A stretch of 64,000 nt of DNA from CAZHON01 sp964534565 (GCA_964534565.1 CAZHON010000001.1:248001-312000), one strand, 5' to 3'. Positions 9,012-16,734 are shown, numbered from the stretch's first letter. Notes: generated by a model not told the origin, from the sequence alone. Translations and numbers: made by a program.

Positions 9012-9406
9012 TTGGCGTTCAGGTAGGTGATGGTCAGTTGCAGGCATGTCGCGAACGACACCCACAGAAGGTAGGGGATTTGCGCGTAGGTAATTGCATG
9101 TGAATGCGGATAAATCGCAATCATTGCCCAAATGAGCGTGACGAGCACCAGAAGGACATCGATGGCTGCCAGCACATTACTTTGCAGTTGAAATTGGAGC
9201 GGAGTGAATGCGAAGTTAAACAGAAGATTGAGCGCAAACGGCAGTGCGACAATCCATCCAATTTTCTTTTGCCCCGCCATGAGGAACACCGAACCGAACG
9301 AAATGAAAATGCCAATGTAGAGCACTGTCCATACTGGTCCGAACAGAAACGACGGAGGAGCCCACGAGGGTTTGATGAGCTGTTGATACCATGTGTAGGC
9401 TTGCAT
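9008..9406 (-). CDS. tspO: TspO/MBR family membrane protein
   Basis: 132 residues, five hydrophobic helices. The N-terminus MQAYTWYQQLIKPSWAPPS with FGPVWTVLYIGIFISFG is the TspO signature (WxPP then PVWTxLY). TspO proteins bind porphyrins and other hydrophobic ligands and are linked to tetrapyrrole or carotenoid control and oxidative stress. It is the first gene of the three-gene operon. TACAGT (minus strand, complement of 9413-9418) ends six bases before the ATG, suggesting a leaderless start. Confidence 0.9.
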   Translation of the reverse strand: MQAYTWYQQLIKPSWAPPSFLFGPVWTVLYIGIFISFGSVFLMAGQKKIGWIVALPFALNLLFNFAFTPLQFQLQSNVLAAIDVLLVLVTLIWAMIAIYPHSHAITYAQIPYLLWVSFATCLQLTITYLNAK

Positions 9407-9412
9407 GATTCC

Positions 9413-9418
9413 ACTGTA
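9413..9418 (-). promoter_or_regulatory. -10 box of tspO, leaderless arrangement
   Basis: TACAGT on the minus strand with a 6-base gap to the tspO ATG. Confidence 0.5.
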
Positions 9419-9499
9419 GCACCTTCTCCGCTGTCTTGGTGATTTGTCAGGTGGACATTCCCTTCTGTCCGAAGAGAGTTCTTTACAATCGAGTTCGGC

Positions 9500-9505
9500 T
9501 ACAAT
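9500..9505 (+). promoter_or_regulatory. -10 box of the DUF1801 gene, leaderless arrangement
   Basis: GGCTACAAT followed by 6 bases (GTAGGC) and the ATG at 9512. Confidence 0.55.
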
Positions 9506-9511
9506 GTAGGC

Positions 9512-9868
9512 ATGAGAATGAAGACGTTCAAAACCGTCGATGCCTACATCGCTTCTTACCCCAAGGAAGTGCAGGTGATGATGAACAGGATTCGAAAAAC
9601 AATCCTCAAGTCGGCGCCCATGGCAGAGGAGGGGATCAGTTATGGAATGCCTGTCTATAAATGGAATGGAGTCCTGACATATTTTGGAGGTTTCAAACAT
9701 CACATCGGGTTCTTCCCTGGTCCAGGAGCGATCAAAAAATTTGCACAGTATTTATCGCAGTACAAACTGTCGAAAGGGACAATTCAATTCCAACATGATG
9801 AACCGATTCCTTTGGAAAAAATCGCAAAGATAGTGGAGTATAACGTTGGACAGAATATGAAGAAATAG
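9512..9868 (+). CDS. DUF1801 (YdhG-like) family protein
   Basis: 118 residues. The sequence FKTVDAYIASYPKEVQ..MNRIRKTI, then EEGISYGMPVYKWNG.L.YF.GFK.HIGFFP and a final helical region fits DUF1801, a small cytosolic alpha/beta domain of uncertain function related to Fe-S/frataxin-like folds. Start defined by the leaderless -10 box. It is followed after 15 bases by the methyltransferase-like gene and probably shares its transcript. Confidence 0.85.
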   Translation: MRMKTFKTVDAYIASYPKEVQVMMNRIRKTILKSAPMAEEGISYGMPVYKWNGVLTYFGGFKHHIGFFPGPGAIKKFAQYLSQYKLSKGTIQFQHDEPIPLEKIAKIVEYNVGQNMKK

Positions 9869-9883
9869 TTCCCTTTTTCTTTC

Positions 9884-10561
9884 ATGAGACGACCTCGACT
9901 TTCATCGGATGAATATGAATTTGTTTCTCGTGTGCGAGCATTGGAACAACAGTTGTTTAAAAACGAACTTCATCTCGACGATTCGTCACGCATGAAAAAC
10001 GATCAGTACTCGTGGCTGTATCGACCGAGTCATCACGTCGCAACCAAGCTCATCACCGAGTCGGATATCAAGATGCTTTCACTGCCAGACAAACATCTTC
10101 TCAGTGTGGGTGCACATCCTGCGTATCTGGAACGACTGCTGTTGGAGCTCGGAGTCCCTACAGAACATATTCTGATCGCAGATTCGGATCCAGCCCTGAA
10201 GGCAGCCAAAAAATCGCTACGAAGTCTTCAGTTTGATATGTTGGAACCGTGGCCGGAGATCGGTATGTTCGATCTGATTATTTTCCCAGAGAGTCTGTGT
10301 ATTGCGATGGCTGATCGCATTGCAAAAGAGGGGAGCGATCAGAATGGAGAAGAGTTTCCAACGGATGCACGCGAGGCAGAGCTCCTCAGCGCGGTTCTTT
10401 CTCAGGCGTTGAAGAGACTGGAGCCCCATGGTGAAATTCGTGCCAATGGTCCGCAAAGTCACCCGAATGTGGTGAATGCAGCAAAGGACATGTTGAGCGA
10501 ACAAGGAATTCAACATGAGCTTGAGTACCAACGGTACTTCCTCTCCGTTACCAAATCCTGA
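9884..10561 (+). CDS. Putative SAM-dependent methyltransferase-like protein
   Basis: 225 residues. A Rossmann-type segment HLLSVGAHPAYLERLLLELG...HILIADSDP at about residues 68-100 resembles motif I and the acidic end of strand 2 in class I methyltransferases, but the glycine loop is degenerate (VGAHPA). DLIIFPESL follows as motif IV-like, and the C-terminal part (ALKRLEPHGEIRANG) fits the usual post-IV layout. The substrate is unknown. A divergent or inactive SAM-binding protein is possible. Confidence 0.5.
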   Translation: MRRPRLSSDEYEFVSRVRALEQQLFKNELHLDDSSRMKNDQYSWLYRPSHHVATKLITESDIKMLSLPDKHLLSVGAHPAYLERLLLELGVPTEHILIADSDPALKAAKKSLRSLQFDMLEPWPEIGMFDLIIFPESLCIAMADRIAKEGSDQNGEEFPTDAREAELLSAVLSQALKRLEPHGEIRANGPQSHPNVVNAAKDMLSEQGIQHELEYQRYFLSVTKS

Positions 10562-10582
10562 GAGTTCACGTATATCAAGGTT

Positions 10583-10825
10583 CTACTTTTTCCTCCAGCG
10601 TGGTGCAAATGTGATCATCATCGTAAAGAACTTTGCTTTGAAGAAGCTCATGCCGTGTTCTCTCATTTTTTGGTAACAGACTTTTTGAAACTCTTTTAGA
10701 TCATTGCCTTCGTAACACAGGCGCCCATTCTGAAAACAGAGACTGCAGTACCGTGGATTCTCACGATGACCCGTGTCTTTCGAGAACGGCATCATGCAAC
10801 TTTCACATTGGGTGGGAGTGGTCAT
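10583..10825 (-). CDS. Putative zinc-ribbon protein
   Basis: 80 residues beginning MTTPTQCESCMMPFSKD; CxxC (CESC), then YCSLCF gives the second CxxC, and a basic C-terminal region follows (HGMSFFKAKFFTMM). This is the layout of the Zn_ribbon_2 family of unknown function. The start at 10825 is supported by TACACT six bases upstream on the minus strand (complement of 10832-10837), giving a leaderless mRNA. Confidence 0.7.
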   Translation of the reverse strand: MTTPTQCESCMMPFSKDTGHRENPRYCSLCFQNGRLCYEGNDLKEFQKVCYQKMREHGMSFFKAKFFTMMITFAPRWRKK

Positions 10826-10831
10826 GAAGTG

Positions 10832-10837
10832 AGTGTA
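10832..10837 (-). promoter_or_regulatory. -10 box of the zinc-ribbon gene, leaderless arrangement
   Basis: TACACT on the minus strand, 6 bases before the ATG at 10825. Confidence 0.5.
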
Positions 10838-10907
10838 GGAATTTTGTAGCAATATCTCAAATGAATACAAATTGTATTCAGTATTCATCTCTCCATGCAG
10901 GGCTCGA

Positions 10908-11225
10908 TTACCGTTGGGCCCTATTTGAAATTTCCGTAATTGCGCTGCACTTGTGCTCTTTGCATTCCACACCCGTCGATGCGATGCAGGAGTATTGGCA
11001 CGTGGTCTCGAATGCGTCGAGTTTCGTTTTCATCGCCTCCGCTTCGTCCTTGTGGACGTAGATATAGCAATCGAATGGGCACACACTTCCAATGAGAACG
11101 CAGTCCGAGGCTTCTTCACAGTGATTCGCTTCTTTGAGTTCACTGCGAAGTTTTTCTTCGGGACTGCACCCTGCAAAGAGTGCACAGAGGGCAAGGAGAG
11201 CCAGAGAACCAACAAGGCGGGTCAT
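10908..11225 (-). CDS. Small Cys-rich lipoprotein
   Basis: 105 residues. The signal peptide MTRLVGSLALLALCALFAGC ends in a lipobox (LFAGC), so Cys20 should be lipidated and the protein anchored outside the membrane. The mature part has seven further cysteines (CEEASDC, CPFDC, CQYSC, CKEHKC), suggesting a disulfide-rich fold. No family is recognised. It lies between two genes of the same strand with gaps of 80 and 42 bases. Confidence 0.75.
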   Translation of the reverse strand: MTRLVGSLALLALCALFAGCSPEEKLRSELKEANHCEEASDCVLIGSVCPFDCYIYVHKDEAEAMKTKLDAFETTCQYSCIASTGVECKEHKCSAITEISNRAQR

Positions 11226-11267
11226 AGTGTTTCAGACGACTGAATAGGAAGGTTCTTACAGCCGGAA

Positions 11268-12977
11268 TCAGTCATTCTCCCAGTCATCCTCAGGTCCGCG
11301 GTAGGAGGCAGCATCTGAGGTTTTGAATTCAACGGTTGTCGGCTGTTGGAGATATTCCATGCGACTCACGTCTTTGGCGCTGCCTTTCAGGGACTGACGC
11401 ACATCGAGCAGTACCCGAGCGACATCTTGCAGTGTCACGTTCGCATGTTGCACAACGAATGTTTCCCCATCGATGCGACTCACATCCTGGCCCGTTGCGA
11501 CCATGCTCGAGGCAGACCCGGACAATTCGACACGCGATGCATCTTTGGTGTGCACTGTCAGATCGGTGAAGGTTCCGTCGACTTCGAGGTAGCCGATGTC
11601 TTGGGTATTGATTGTCATCGCTCCGCCGGAAAATCCGTTCACGGTCATACGCGACGCATCATTGACCGACACCGCCGTAAGAGACGGAACGGTCACACGA
11701 AGTGTTGTGTGTCGAGACATGCAGAAGATGATGCACATGTCGTGGGTGTTGATGGAATGCACCGAGAGGACGCCATTTTCGACCACAGGTTCATGCGTCG
11801 CATGACCGCGTTCACCGGCGACCATTGTGACTTTGTAAGCAGGTCCTTGTTCGACTTCGATACGATCGATGCCATTTCCCGTGATTTGCGTGAAATCCTT
11901 GAGAGCAAATGACTTCTCACTCGTCTCGTCATACTTGGCAATAATTGGTTCCAACTGAGGTGCAACGGTAAAGACGGTCACTCCGCCGATCACAAGGGCG
12001 ATCAACCACAGTGAGCTAATTGCGACCGTGCCTTCGCCGGAAAAAAGATTCTTGCGAGTCATCAAACTGCTTCCGCACACAAGGAAGAAGAGCACCGGTG
12101 CAAAGGCGACAAAGTACGCACTGACCAAGAACACTCCATACTGTGTCGTCGTCATGGCATCATGCAACGGAAGACCGATGTACGGCGAGTTTGGGTTGAG
12201 GAAGAGTGCGAGGAGAACGAACGTGAGCCACGCGATGACCAGGGCAGCACCGACTGTGATGATTCCACCAAGAATGCGACCGATGAGAGGAATCACAAAC
12301 CCAAGAACTTTCCCGATTCCGCGTGCGATGGAGCCCACAACTTGGAAGGGAAGCGCGACAATTTTTGCAAAAGCATTTTCACGTTTCTCTTTTGGCATCA
12401 CCGCATCGATCTTTTGCTGAATCGCAGCAAGCGTGACGCGACCACCGGTCATCTCCACTTTTTCCGCTGCCGTACGGGCTTCCGGCACTATCACCCACAT
12501 GATGATATAGAGCAGAACGCCGAATCCACCCATGAGGAGGGAGAGTCCAAAGATCAGTCGTACGATGATTGGGTCGATCTCGAAGTAATTTGCGATACCG
12601 GCACACACACCGGCGATGATTTGGTTATCGGCATCGCGGTACAGCTTCAATTTTTTGAATGGTGCGTAGTGACCGAAGGGTGGAGTTTTTTCCGAGTGAG
12701 TTTGTCCTGCATCGAACTTCTCAAAATCCTCCACGGTTCCCATCGTCGCAATTACCGCCTCTACATCTTTCATTTCAATTACTTTGCGCTTCTTGCCCAG
12801 TGCCTCGGTGAATTCCTCGGCCATACGGCTTTCGATGTCGCTCACAATTTCATCCGCATCGGGCGAGTGCTTGAAGTGCGCACGAATGGCATGGAGGTAA
12901 CGCTCCAGCATTGCGTATGCCTGCTCTTCAATGATGAAGGGGAAGTTGCCGATAGAAACTGTGAGTGTCTTAAACAT
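11268..12977 (-). CDS. PspC-domain membrane protein with C-terminal DUF2807/DUF4097-like beta domain
   Basis: 569 residues. N-terminal about 90 residues form a helical DUF1700-like region (DADEIVSDIESRMAEEFTEAL). A PspC domain follows (KLYRDADNQIIAGVCAGIANYFEIDPIIVRLIF...YIIMWVIVP, about 118-175), then several membrane helices to about residue 355. The C-terminal third is an extracellular repeated beta region (DASRMTVNGFSGGAMTI..QDIGYLEVDGT) like the head domain of DUF2807 proteins. PspC proteins sense envelope stress. The start overlaps the padR stop by 8 bases, so the two are one operon. Confidence 0.85.
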   Translation of the reverse strand: MFKTLTVSIGNFPFIIEEQAYAMLERYLHAIRAHFKHSPDADEIVSDIESRMAEEFTEALGKKRKVIEMKDVEAVIATMGTVEDFEKFDAGQTHSEKTPPFGHYAPFKKLKLYRDADNQIIAGVCAGIANYFEIDPIIVRLIFGLSLLMGGFGVLLYIIMWVIVPEARTAAEKVEMTGGRVTLAAIQQKIDAVMPKEKRENAFAKIVALPFQVVGSIARGIGKVLGFVIPLIGRILGGIITVGAALVIAWLTFVLLALFLNPNSPYIGLPLHDAMTTTQYGVFLVSAYFVAFAPVLFFLVCGSSLMTRKNLFSGEGTVAISSLWLIALVIGGVTVFTVAPQLEPIIAKYDETSEKSFALKDFTQITGNGIDRIEVEQGPAYKVTMVAGERGHATHEPVVENGVLSVHSINTHDMCIIFCMSRHTTLRVTVPSLTAVSVNDASRMTVNGFSGGAMTINTQDIGYLEVDGTFTDLTVHTKDASRVELSGSASSMVATGQDVSRIDGETFVVQHANVTLQDVARVLLDVRQSLKGSAKDVSRMEYLQQPTTVEFKTSDAASYRGPEDDWEND

Positions 12978-13311
12978 TGGAAAGGAGGGAAGTGATGGAG
13001 TTATTGAGTGATTGCCATGTTGAGACGAGGTCCTTGAGTGCATCCTTACCTTTCTTCGTCAGGCTGTAGTATTTGCGAGGAGGTCCGCTCTTGCTCTCTT
13101 GCCACTCGTAACTGACCAGTTCGTCGGTGCGTAGGCGGCTTAAGAGGGGATACAGCGTTCCCTCCACCACAATCATGTCGGCCTCTTTGAGGTGCATCAG
13201 GATCTCGGACGCATAGAGCGCCTTTTTACTGATGAGGAGCAGGATGCAAAACTCTAAGAGTCCTTTGCGCATCTGCGCCTTACTGTTTTCGGCATTATTT
13301 TCGAAGGTCAT
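12970..13311 (-). CDS. PadR family transcriptional regulator
   Basis: 113 residues from MTFENNAENSKAQMRKGLLEFCILLLI. The core ..ALYASEILMHLKEADMIVVEGTLYPLLSRLRTDELVSYEWQESKSGPPRKYYSLTKKGK is the classic PadR winged helix, including the GPPRKYY wing. PadR proteins are dimeric repressors released by small effectors, and pairs of padR with a PspC/DUF1700 gene are a common arrangement. It likely controls itself and the downstream PspC gene; a perfect palindrome lies upstream. Confidence 0.9.
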   Translation of the reverse strand: MTFENNAENSKAQMRKGLLEFCILLLISKKALYASEILMHLKEADMIVVEGTLYPLLSRLRTDELVSYEWQESKSGPPRKYYSLTKKGKDALKDLVSTWQSLNNSITSLLSNV

Positions 13312-13333
13312 GGGTGCATGGTAGTACACAGTA

Positions 13334-13348
13334 CCTTGCATTGCAAGG
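13334..13348. promoter_or_regulatory. Candidate PadR operator palindrome
   Basis: CCTTGCATTGCAAGG, a perfect 7-bp inverted repeat around one base, 23 bases upstream of the padR ATG. A second palindrome GTACACAGTAC overlaps it on the gene side. The position fits autorepression; binding is an inference. Confidence 0.5.
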
Positions 13349-13405
13349 GAGTAATACACAAATAGTAAAACCCCCAATCATCCTCGGTCTTCTCATGAGC
13401 AATCC

Positions 13406-13834
13406 TTATTTTTTGCAATTCCGTTGATTCACATTCTCCAGATTGCAGTGCTTTTCTTCCGGACCTCCATGTAAACATCGATTGAGCAGAGTGCTTGTCT
13501 CTTTGCACTTTTTGAGAGGAAGAAGATGCAGGCGCTTCTTCAGGCGATCAGAAATAGTCGGTGCAGTTTTTTGCTCAGGATCCATCTCGTAGCTCAGCGC
13601 AAAGGGGATTCCAAGTTCACGCAACTGGTCTCGTCGTTCTGCAAAGATTGCTGCAACACGACCCATCACCGTTTGATCTGCAATTTGTTCATAGACTGTC
13701 GTGGGGTTCGTATCGTTTAGCCAGTTGTCCTCGATGTACATCACCGTCGCCTCTGCGCCCATGGCGTCACCCATCGAAAGTTGGTGATCGAGAAGGTCCA
13801 CTGCGCCGTCCAAGTTTAGCCGTTCGAGACTCAT
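13406..13834 (-). CDS. Protein of unknown function
   Basis: 142 residues from MSLERLNLDGAVDLLDHQLS. It is mostly helical, acidic in the first half and basic with several cysteines at the end (KKCKETSTLLNRCLHGG, HCNLENVNQRNC). No family is recognised. An upstream GTG at 13921 would extend it into the preceding gene, but a good promoter (TTGACG, 16 bases, TACAGT; 13857-13884) lies between, so the ATG at 13834 is preferred. The gene may be specific to this lineage. Confidence 0.6.
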   Translation of the reverse strand: MSLERLNLDGAVDLLDHQLSMGDAMGAEATVMYIEDNWLNDTNPTTVYEQIADQTVMGRVAAIFAERRDQLRELGIPFALSYEMDPEQKTAPTISDRLKKRLHLLPLKKCKETSTLLNRCLHGGPEEKHCNLENVNQRNCKK

Positions 13835-13856
13835 AGAAAGGGGATCCTGGTTGCTT

Positions 13857-13884
13857 ACTGTATTCCTACATTGAAAGGCGTCAA
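13857..13884 (-). promoter_or_regulatory. Promoter of the 13.4-kb gene, flanked by an inverted repeat
   Basis: On the minus strand TTGACG, 16 bases, TACAGT. An 8-bp inverted repeat TACATTGA (13867-13874) / TCAATGTA (13893-13900) overlaps the spacer and the region upstream of the -35, a plausible repressor site. Confidence 0.5.
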
Positions 13885-13902
13885 TCTGCCTATCAATGTA
13901 GA

Positions 13903-14490
13903 TTATTGCAGCTTTGCCCACTGCTCCATCTCCTCCGCTGTAAACTGGTACTTGTCCAAGAACACTGCCTTTGCAGTCGCGTCATTGATCAATCCGTAGA
14001 TACGAGCCACCTCCTTCTGTCGGAAAGCTCCATATTGGTTATTCCATAGCTCTCGATAGTATTGTCTTCGTTCAAATCGCTGAAGGTCGAGAATCTTCGT
14101 CGTCGCAAGAGCGGCGTCAATGATCGGAAGCGCAGCCTCTACTTGTTCCGGAGTAAATTTCGGCTTCACCACTTCGTGTTGTGTCGTCTGGTGTGCACCG
14201 GGTGTGTACGCTTGAATCGGCTTTTGGGCCTGTACGTTTCGGGTCTGAAGCGTCATTCGCAGTGCCTCACGAATTGCTGGGATATCTCGCAATGCGTGGA
14301 TTGCTTCGCGATCGAGTCCATCCACAATCCTGCCACTGCGTGCGTGCTCTTGTACTGCGTGCAAAACAAACTCAGCAGTCAGTGCATTGTGATTCATTCG
14401 AATCTTCGTTTGTCCGGCAACGACTTTGATTTCAGATTGTACGTCGCTATCGAAGGTGAGTGCCGGTGAGGGATTGTTGAGGTCGTGCAT
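13903..14490 (-). CDS. Protein of unknown function sharing an upstream element with the AAA+ regulator
   Basis: 195 residues from MHDLNNPSPALTFDSDVQS. The middle is helical (HAVQEHARSGRIVDGLDREAIHALRDIPAIREAL) and the C-terminus is rich in aromatic and charged residues (ERRQYYRELWNNQYGAFRQKEVARIYGLI). No signal peptide or membrane segment, no recognised family. Its 5' region carries a 41-bp block nearly identical to that in front of the AAA+ regulator gene, so the two are probably co-regulated and this may be the regulator's target. Confidence 0.65.
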   Translation of the reverse strand: MHDLNNPSPALTFDSDVQSEIKVVAGQTKIRMNHNALTAEFVLHAVQEHARSGRIVDGLDREAIHALRDIPAIREALRMTLQTRNVQAQKPIQAYTPGAHQTTQHEVVKPKFTPEQVEAALPIIDAALATTKILDLQRFERRQYYRELWNNQYGAFRQKEVARIYGLINDATAKAVFLDKYQFTAEEMEQWAKLQ

Positions 14491-14504
14491 AGAGAGTGGC
14501 GGAC

Positions 14505-14545
14505 ATTCAATACTTTTTAGAGCGAAATGCAATGCCTTCTCTAAA
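14505..14545 (-). promoter_or_regulatory. Shared 41-bp regulatory element, copy A
   Basis: On the minus strand the element starts TTTAGAGAAGGCATTGCATT and ends AAGTATTGAAT. It contains the inverted repeat TTTAGAG/CTCTAAA with a 16-base spacer and matches copy B at 36 of 41 positions. It lies 14 bases upstream of the ATG at 14490, so it likely covers promoter and operator. Confidence 0.65.
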
Positions 14546-14567
14546 GGAAAACTCCAAACGGAGGCTT

Positions 14568-15776
14568 TTACCGTGATTCAGGCGGAGTGATCGTCGGGTT
14601 GAGGAGATCGCCCATGTTCAATTTTTTGCGGACAGTGCCACGGGTTAATCCGGTAATATTCGATACGGTGGATTGATTGTCGTCGTAGCGTTCCATCATC
14701 AATTGCAACAATCGAATCTCAATCGCAGTCATGACGGCATTTAAGTTGCCGTCTATTCCTTCCAAGTTGACAACAAGTTGAATAGGCGCATGCGGGGCTG
14801 TGGAATTTTCAGGAGGTTTTACTCGCACCGTTCCTTGTAAGAACGATTCAGAATAATGCGGATCGCCATTATTGCCGGTTGTGATTTTTTTGATGAAAGA
14901 CGGGTCCGAAGATAGGTGTATATGTTCAAGGCTGACCGTCAAAATGCGTGCGTCTGCTGGTGCGGTCGACTGGGAAATAAAACATGCGCGAAGAATATGA
15001 TCACGCAATTCACGTACGTTTCCGGCATATTCTTGATGCAATAAATACTCTTCTGCCTTGGGGTCGATTTGCATCGAATAATCCGTTGCAGCAAAGCTCT
15101 TTAAGAAATGAGCGATCAATAATTTTTTATGATCAATGTGTCGCTCTCGCAGCGCCGGAATAAAGATTTGGCAACTGCGCAATCGGTCATACAGGTCGCT
15201 GCGGAATTTTCCTTCCCCCACTAGTTGCTCCAAATCGCGGTTCGTCGCAGCGATGATTTTACTTTTTGGAGAGAGTTTTTTCGTTTCATTGCTTCCAACC
15301 CGACTGAATTCCCGTGTTTCGAGAACACGCAGAAGTTTCGCCTGTTGATTGAGCGGCATATCGCCCACTTCATCCAGGAAAATTGTGCCACCATCTGCAA
15401 TGGTTCCAAATGCGCCATCTCTTGTTGTGCGCGCATCTGTGAAAGATCCCTTCTCATGTCCGAACAACTCGCTCTCCACAACTCCATCATTTAAACCTGC
15501 ACAGTTCACCGCAACATATTTACTGTTATTCCCGTTCAATTGATGAACTGCTTTGGGGAACAATTCTTTTCCCGTTCCGCGCTCACCTCGATACAGCATG
15601 GTCATTTGTGCCTTGGCATACAGTTGTGTTTTGTGCCACGCCTCTTGCATCTTGGTATCACCTGCAACAACCATATGAACTTCCTTCAGTACCTTTTCGT
15701 TCGTCACAGGGTACTGTGCTTCTTGGTCTCTCGAAGAAATGTCTTCGGAGGACGTTGATGGAAAAGTAAGACTCAT
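14568..15776 (-). CDS. Sigma54-activator-type AAA+ regulator lacking the GAFTGA motif
   Basis: 402 residues. An AAA+ domain of the bacterial enhancer-binding class spans about residues 38-265: Walker A GERGTGKE (64-71), Walker B TIFLDE (131-136), and FRSDLYDRL with the arginine-finger region. The loop that contacts sigma54 reads GSFTDA (110-115) instead of GAFTGA. A Fis-type HTH closes the protein (QSTVSNITGLTRGTVRKKL). There is no receiver domain, only about 37 N-terminal residues. CPR genomes generally lack sigma54, so this protein probably acts with the sigma70-type polymerase or as a repressor. Upstream ATGs were rejected because the shared 41-bp element lies there. Confidence 0.85.
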   Translation of the reverse strand: MSLTFPSTSSEDISSRDQEAQYPVTNEKVLKEVHMVVAGDTKMQEAWHKTQLYAKAQMTMLYRGERGTGKELFPKAVHQLNGNNSKYVAVNCAGLNDGVVESELFGHEKGSFTDARTTRDGAFGTIADGGTIFLDEVGDMPLNQQAKLLRVLETREFSRVGSNETKKLSPKSKIIAATNRDLEQLVGEGKFRSDLYDRLRSCQIFIPALRERHIDHKKLLIAHFLKSFAATDYSMQIDPKAEEYLLHQEYAGNVRELRDHILRACFISQSTAPADARILTVSLEHIHLSSDPSFIKKITTGNNGDPHYSESFLQGTVRVKPPENSTAPHAPIQLVVNLEGIDGNLNAVMTAIEIRLLQLMMERYDDNQSTVSNITGLTRGTVRKKLNMGDLLNPTITPPESR

Positions 15777-15794
15777 AGTGAAGATGGGGGAGTA

Positions 15795-15835
15795 TTCAAT
15801 ACTTATTAGAAGGAAATGCAATGATTTCTCTAAAA
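15795..15835 (-). promoter_or_regulatory. Shared 41-bp regulatory element, copy B
   Basis: On the minus strand the element starts TTTAGAGAAATCATTGCATT and ends AAGTATTGAAT, 18 bases upstream of the AAA+ regulator ATG. The dyad TTAGA/TCTAA is kept. Presence in front of the regulator itself suggests autoregulation. Confidence 0.65.
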
Positions 15836-15867
15836 GTCTACGAGGTACCACTCCCCTCCCCTCAAAA

Positions 15868-16015
15868 TTGACTTTGTTAATTAAAGTTTACAGTCCTGTT
15901 TAGTGAGTTCTCGACAATCGTGAAGGTGTCGGTTCTGCCGATACTTATTTAAGAGAACTCATGAAAAAAAGTGGGGATCTTGTTTTGGGAGAAACAAGGT
16001 CCCTCTGATTTTTTA
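15868..16015 (+). ncRNA. Candidate small structured RNA
   Basis: TTGACT (15868-15873), 15 bases, TACAGT (15889-15894) would start transcription near 15901. The predicted transcript folds into a 9-bp stem TGAGTTCTC/GAGAACTCA (15904-15912 with 15953-15961) around an inner GTCGG...CCGAT hairpin. A strong hairpin GGATCTTGTTT/AAACAAGGTCC follows, then CTCTGATTTTTT, a good intrinsic terminator. No coding potential is apparent. No known RNA family is recognised. Confidence 0.45.
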
Positions 16016-16127
16016 TGCGGATCGCTAATAGATAACCTATTTAAAGAATACATTTTGTGTTCAATTATTGCATTTTCTCCTGCTATTCTATTGTTAGATG
16101 CTTCGAGCATCGGGAAGGAGGTGTTAA

Positions 16128-16202
16128 ATGCGTCGCTGGAAACGTTGGCTTGAAGCGATCCGAGAATTACTCGGTCGGCAGCAAGGCGCAGCGCCTGCAT
16201 GA
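16128..16202 (+). CDS. 24-residue basic amphipathic small protein
   Basis: The ORF opens with ATG at 16128 and stops with TGA at 16200-16202. It is preceded by AAGGAGG and a 6-base spacer, a perfect Shine-Dalgarno, rare in this window. The product starts MRRWKRWLEAIRELLGRQQ and ends GAAPA: a strongly amphipathic helix with Arg/Lys on one face and Trp/Leu on the other. A hairpin TTGTGAC/GTCACAA follows closely. It could be a membrane-active small protein, a regulatory leader peptide or a toxin-like peptide. No homologue is known to me. Confidence 0.45.
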   Translation: MRRWKRWLEAIRELLGRQQGAAPA

Positions 16203-16341
16203 ACATCATCCAGTTTGTGACTCCCTTCATTGTTGTCACAAGCTACCGTCGGGCGCAGGATTTCACATCCTTCGCTCGGCGGCTTTTATCAACCGTCTGT
16301 TTCTCTGCTACACTCCAGGCCTCTTTCCCCTTTCTTTCTCT

Positions 16342-16734
16342 ATGAAACTCCGCGTTTCTTCCGTTATTGCTTGGGTGTGCACCTTGTTGGTTGCCGCCTT
16401 CAACATTTTCGCAGGTGTCATGAAGTTCATGCCCGTTCCTGCCGGTTCTCCTTCTGAGGCAATGCTTCAGCGTCTTGGAGTTTCATTGCAGTTGGATCAC
16501 GTTCTCGGTGTGATCGAACTTGCAATCGTTGTGCTCTACCTCATCCCACGCACATCGACAGTTGGTTTCGTTCTCTTGATCGGCTACCTCAGCGGAGCCC
16601 TTGCAACGAACCTCACACATGGATTCACCAACGCAGAGGCTGCACCGATCTATATCCTCTTCGCTCTGATGCTCATCAGTGCATACATCCGCAACCCAGA
16701 GTTGCTCGCTCGCTTGATGAAGAAGAAAGTCTAA
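16342..16734 (+). CDS. DoxX-like small membrane protein
   Basis: 130 residues, four membrane helices, beginning MKLRVSSVIAWVCTLLVAAFNIFAG. FNIFAGVMKFMP, LGVIELAIVVLYLIPRTSTVGFVLLIGYLSGALATNLTH and a final helix match the DoxX_2/DUF4345 family, inner-membrane proteins of unclear function. TACACT at 16309-16314 gives a leader of about 20 bases, and a strong intrinsic terminator follows, so this is a monocistronic gene. Confidence 0.8.
   Translation: MKLRVSSVIAWVCTLLVAAFNIFAGVMKFMPVPAGSPSEAMLQRLGVSLQLDHVLGVIELAIVVLYLIPRTSTVGFVLLIGYLSGALATNLTHGFTNAEAAPIYILFALMLISAYIRNPELLARLMKKKV

Noticed and set aside
12162..12995. Plus-strand frame opposite the PspC gene
   Set aside because: Shadow frame; the minus strand carries PspC and beta-domain motifs.
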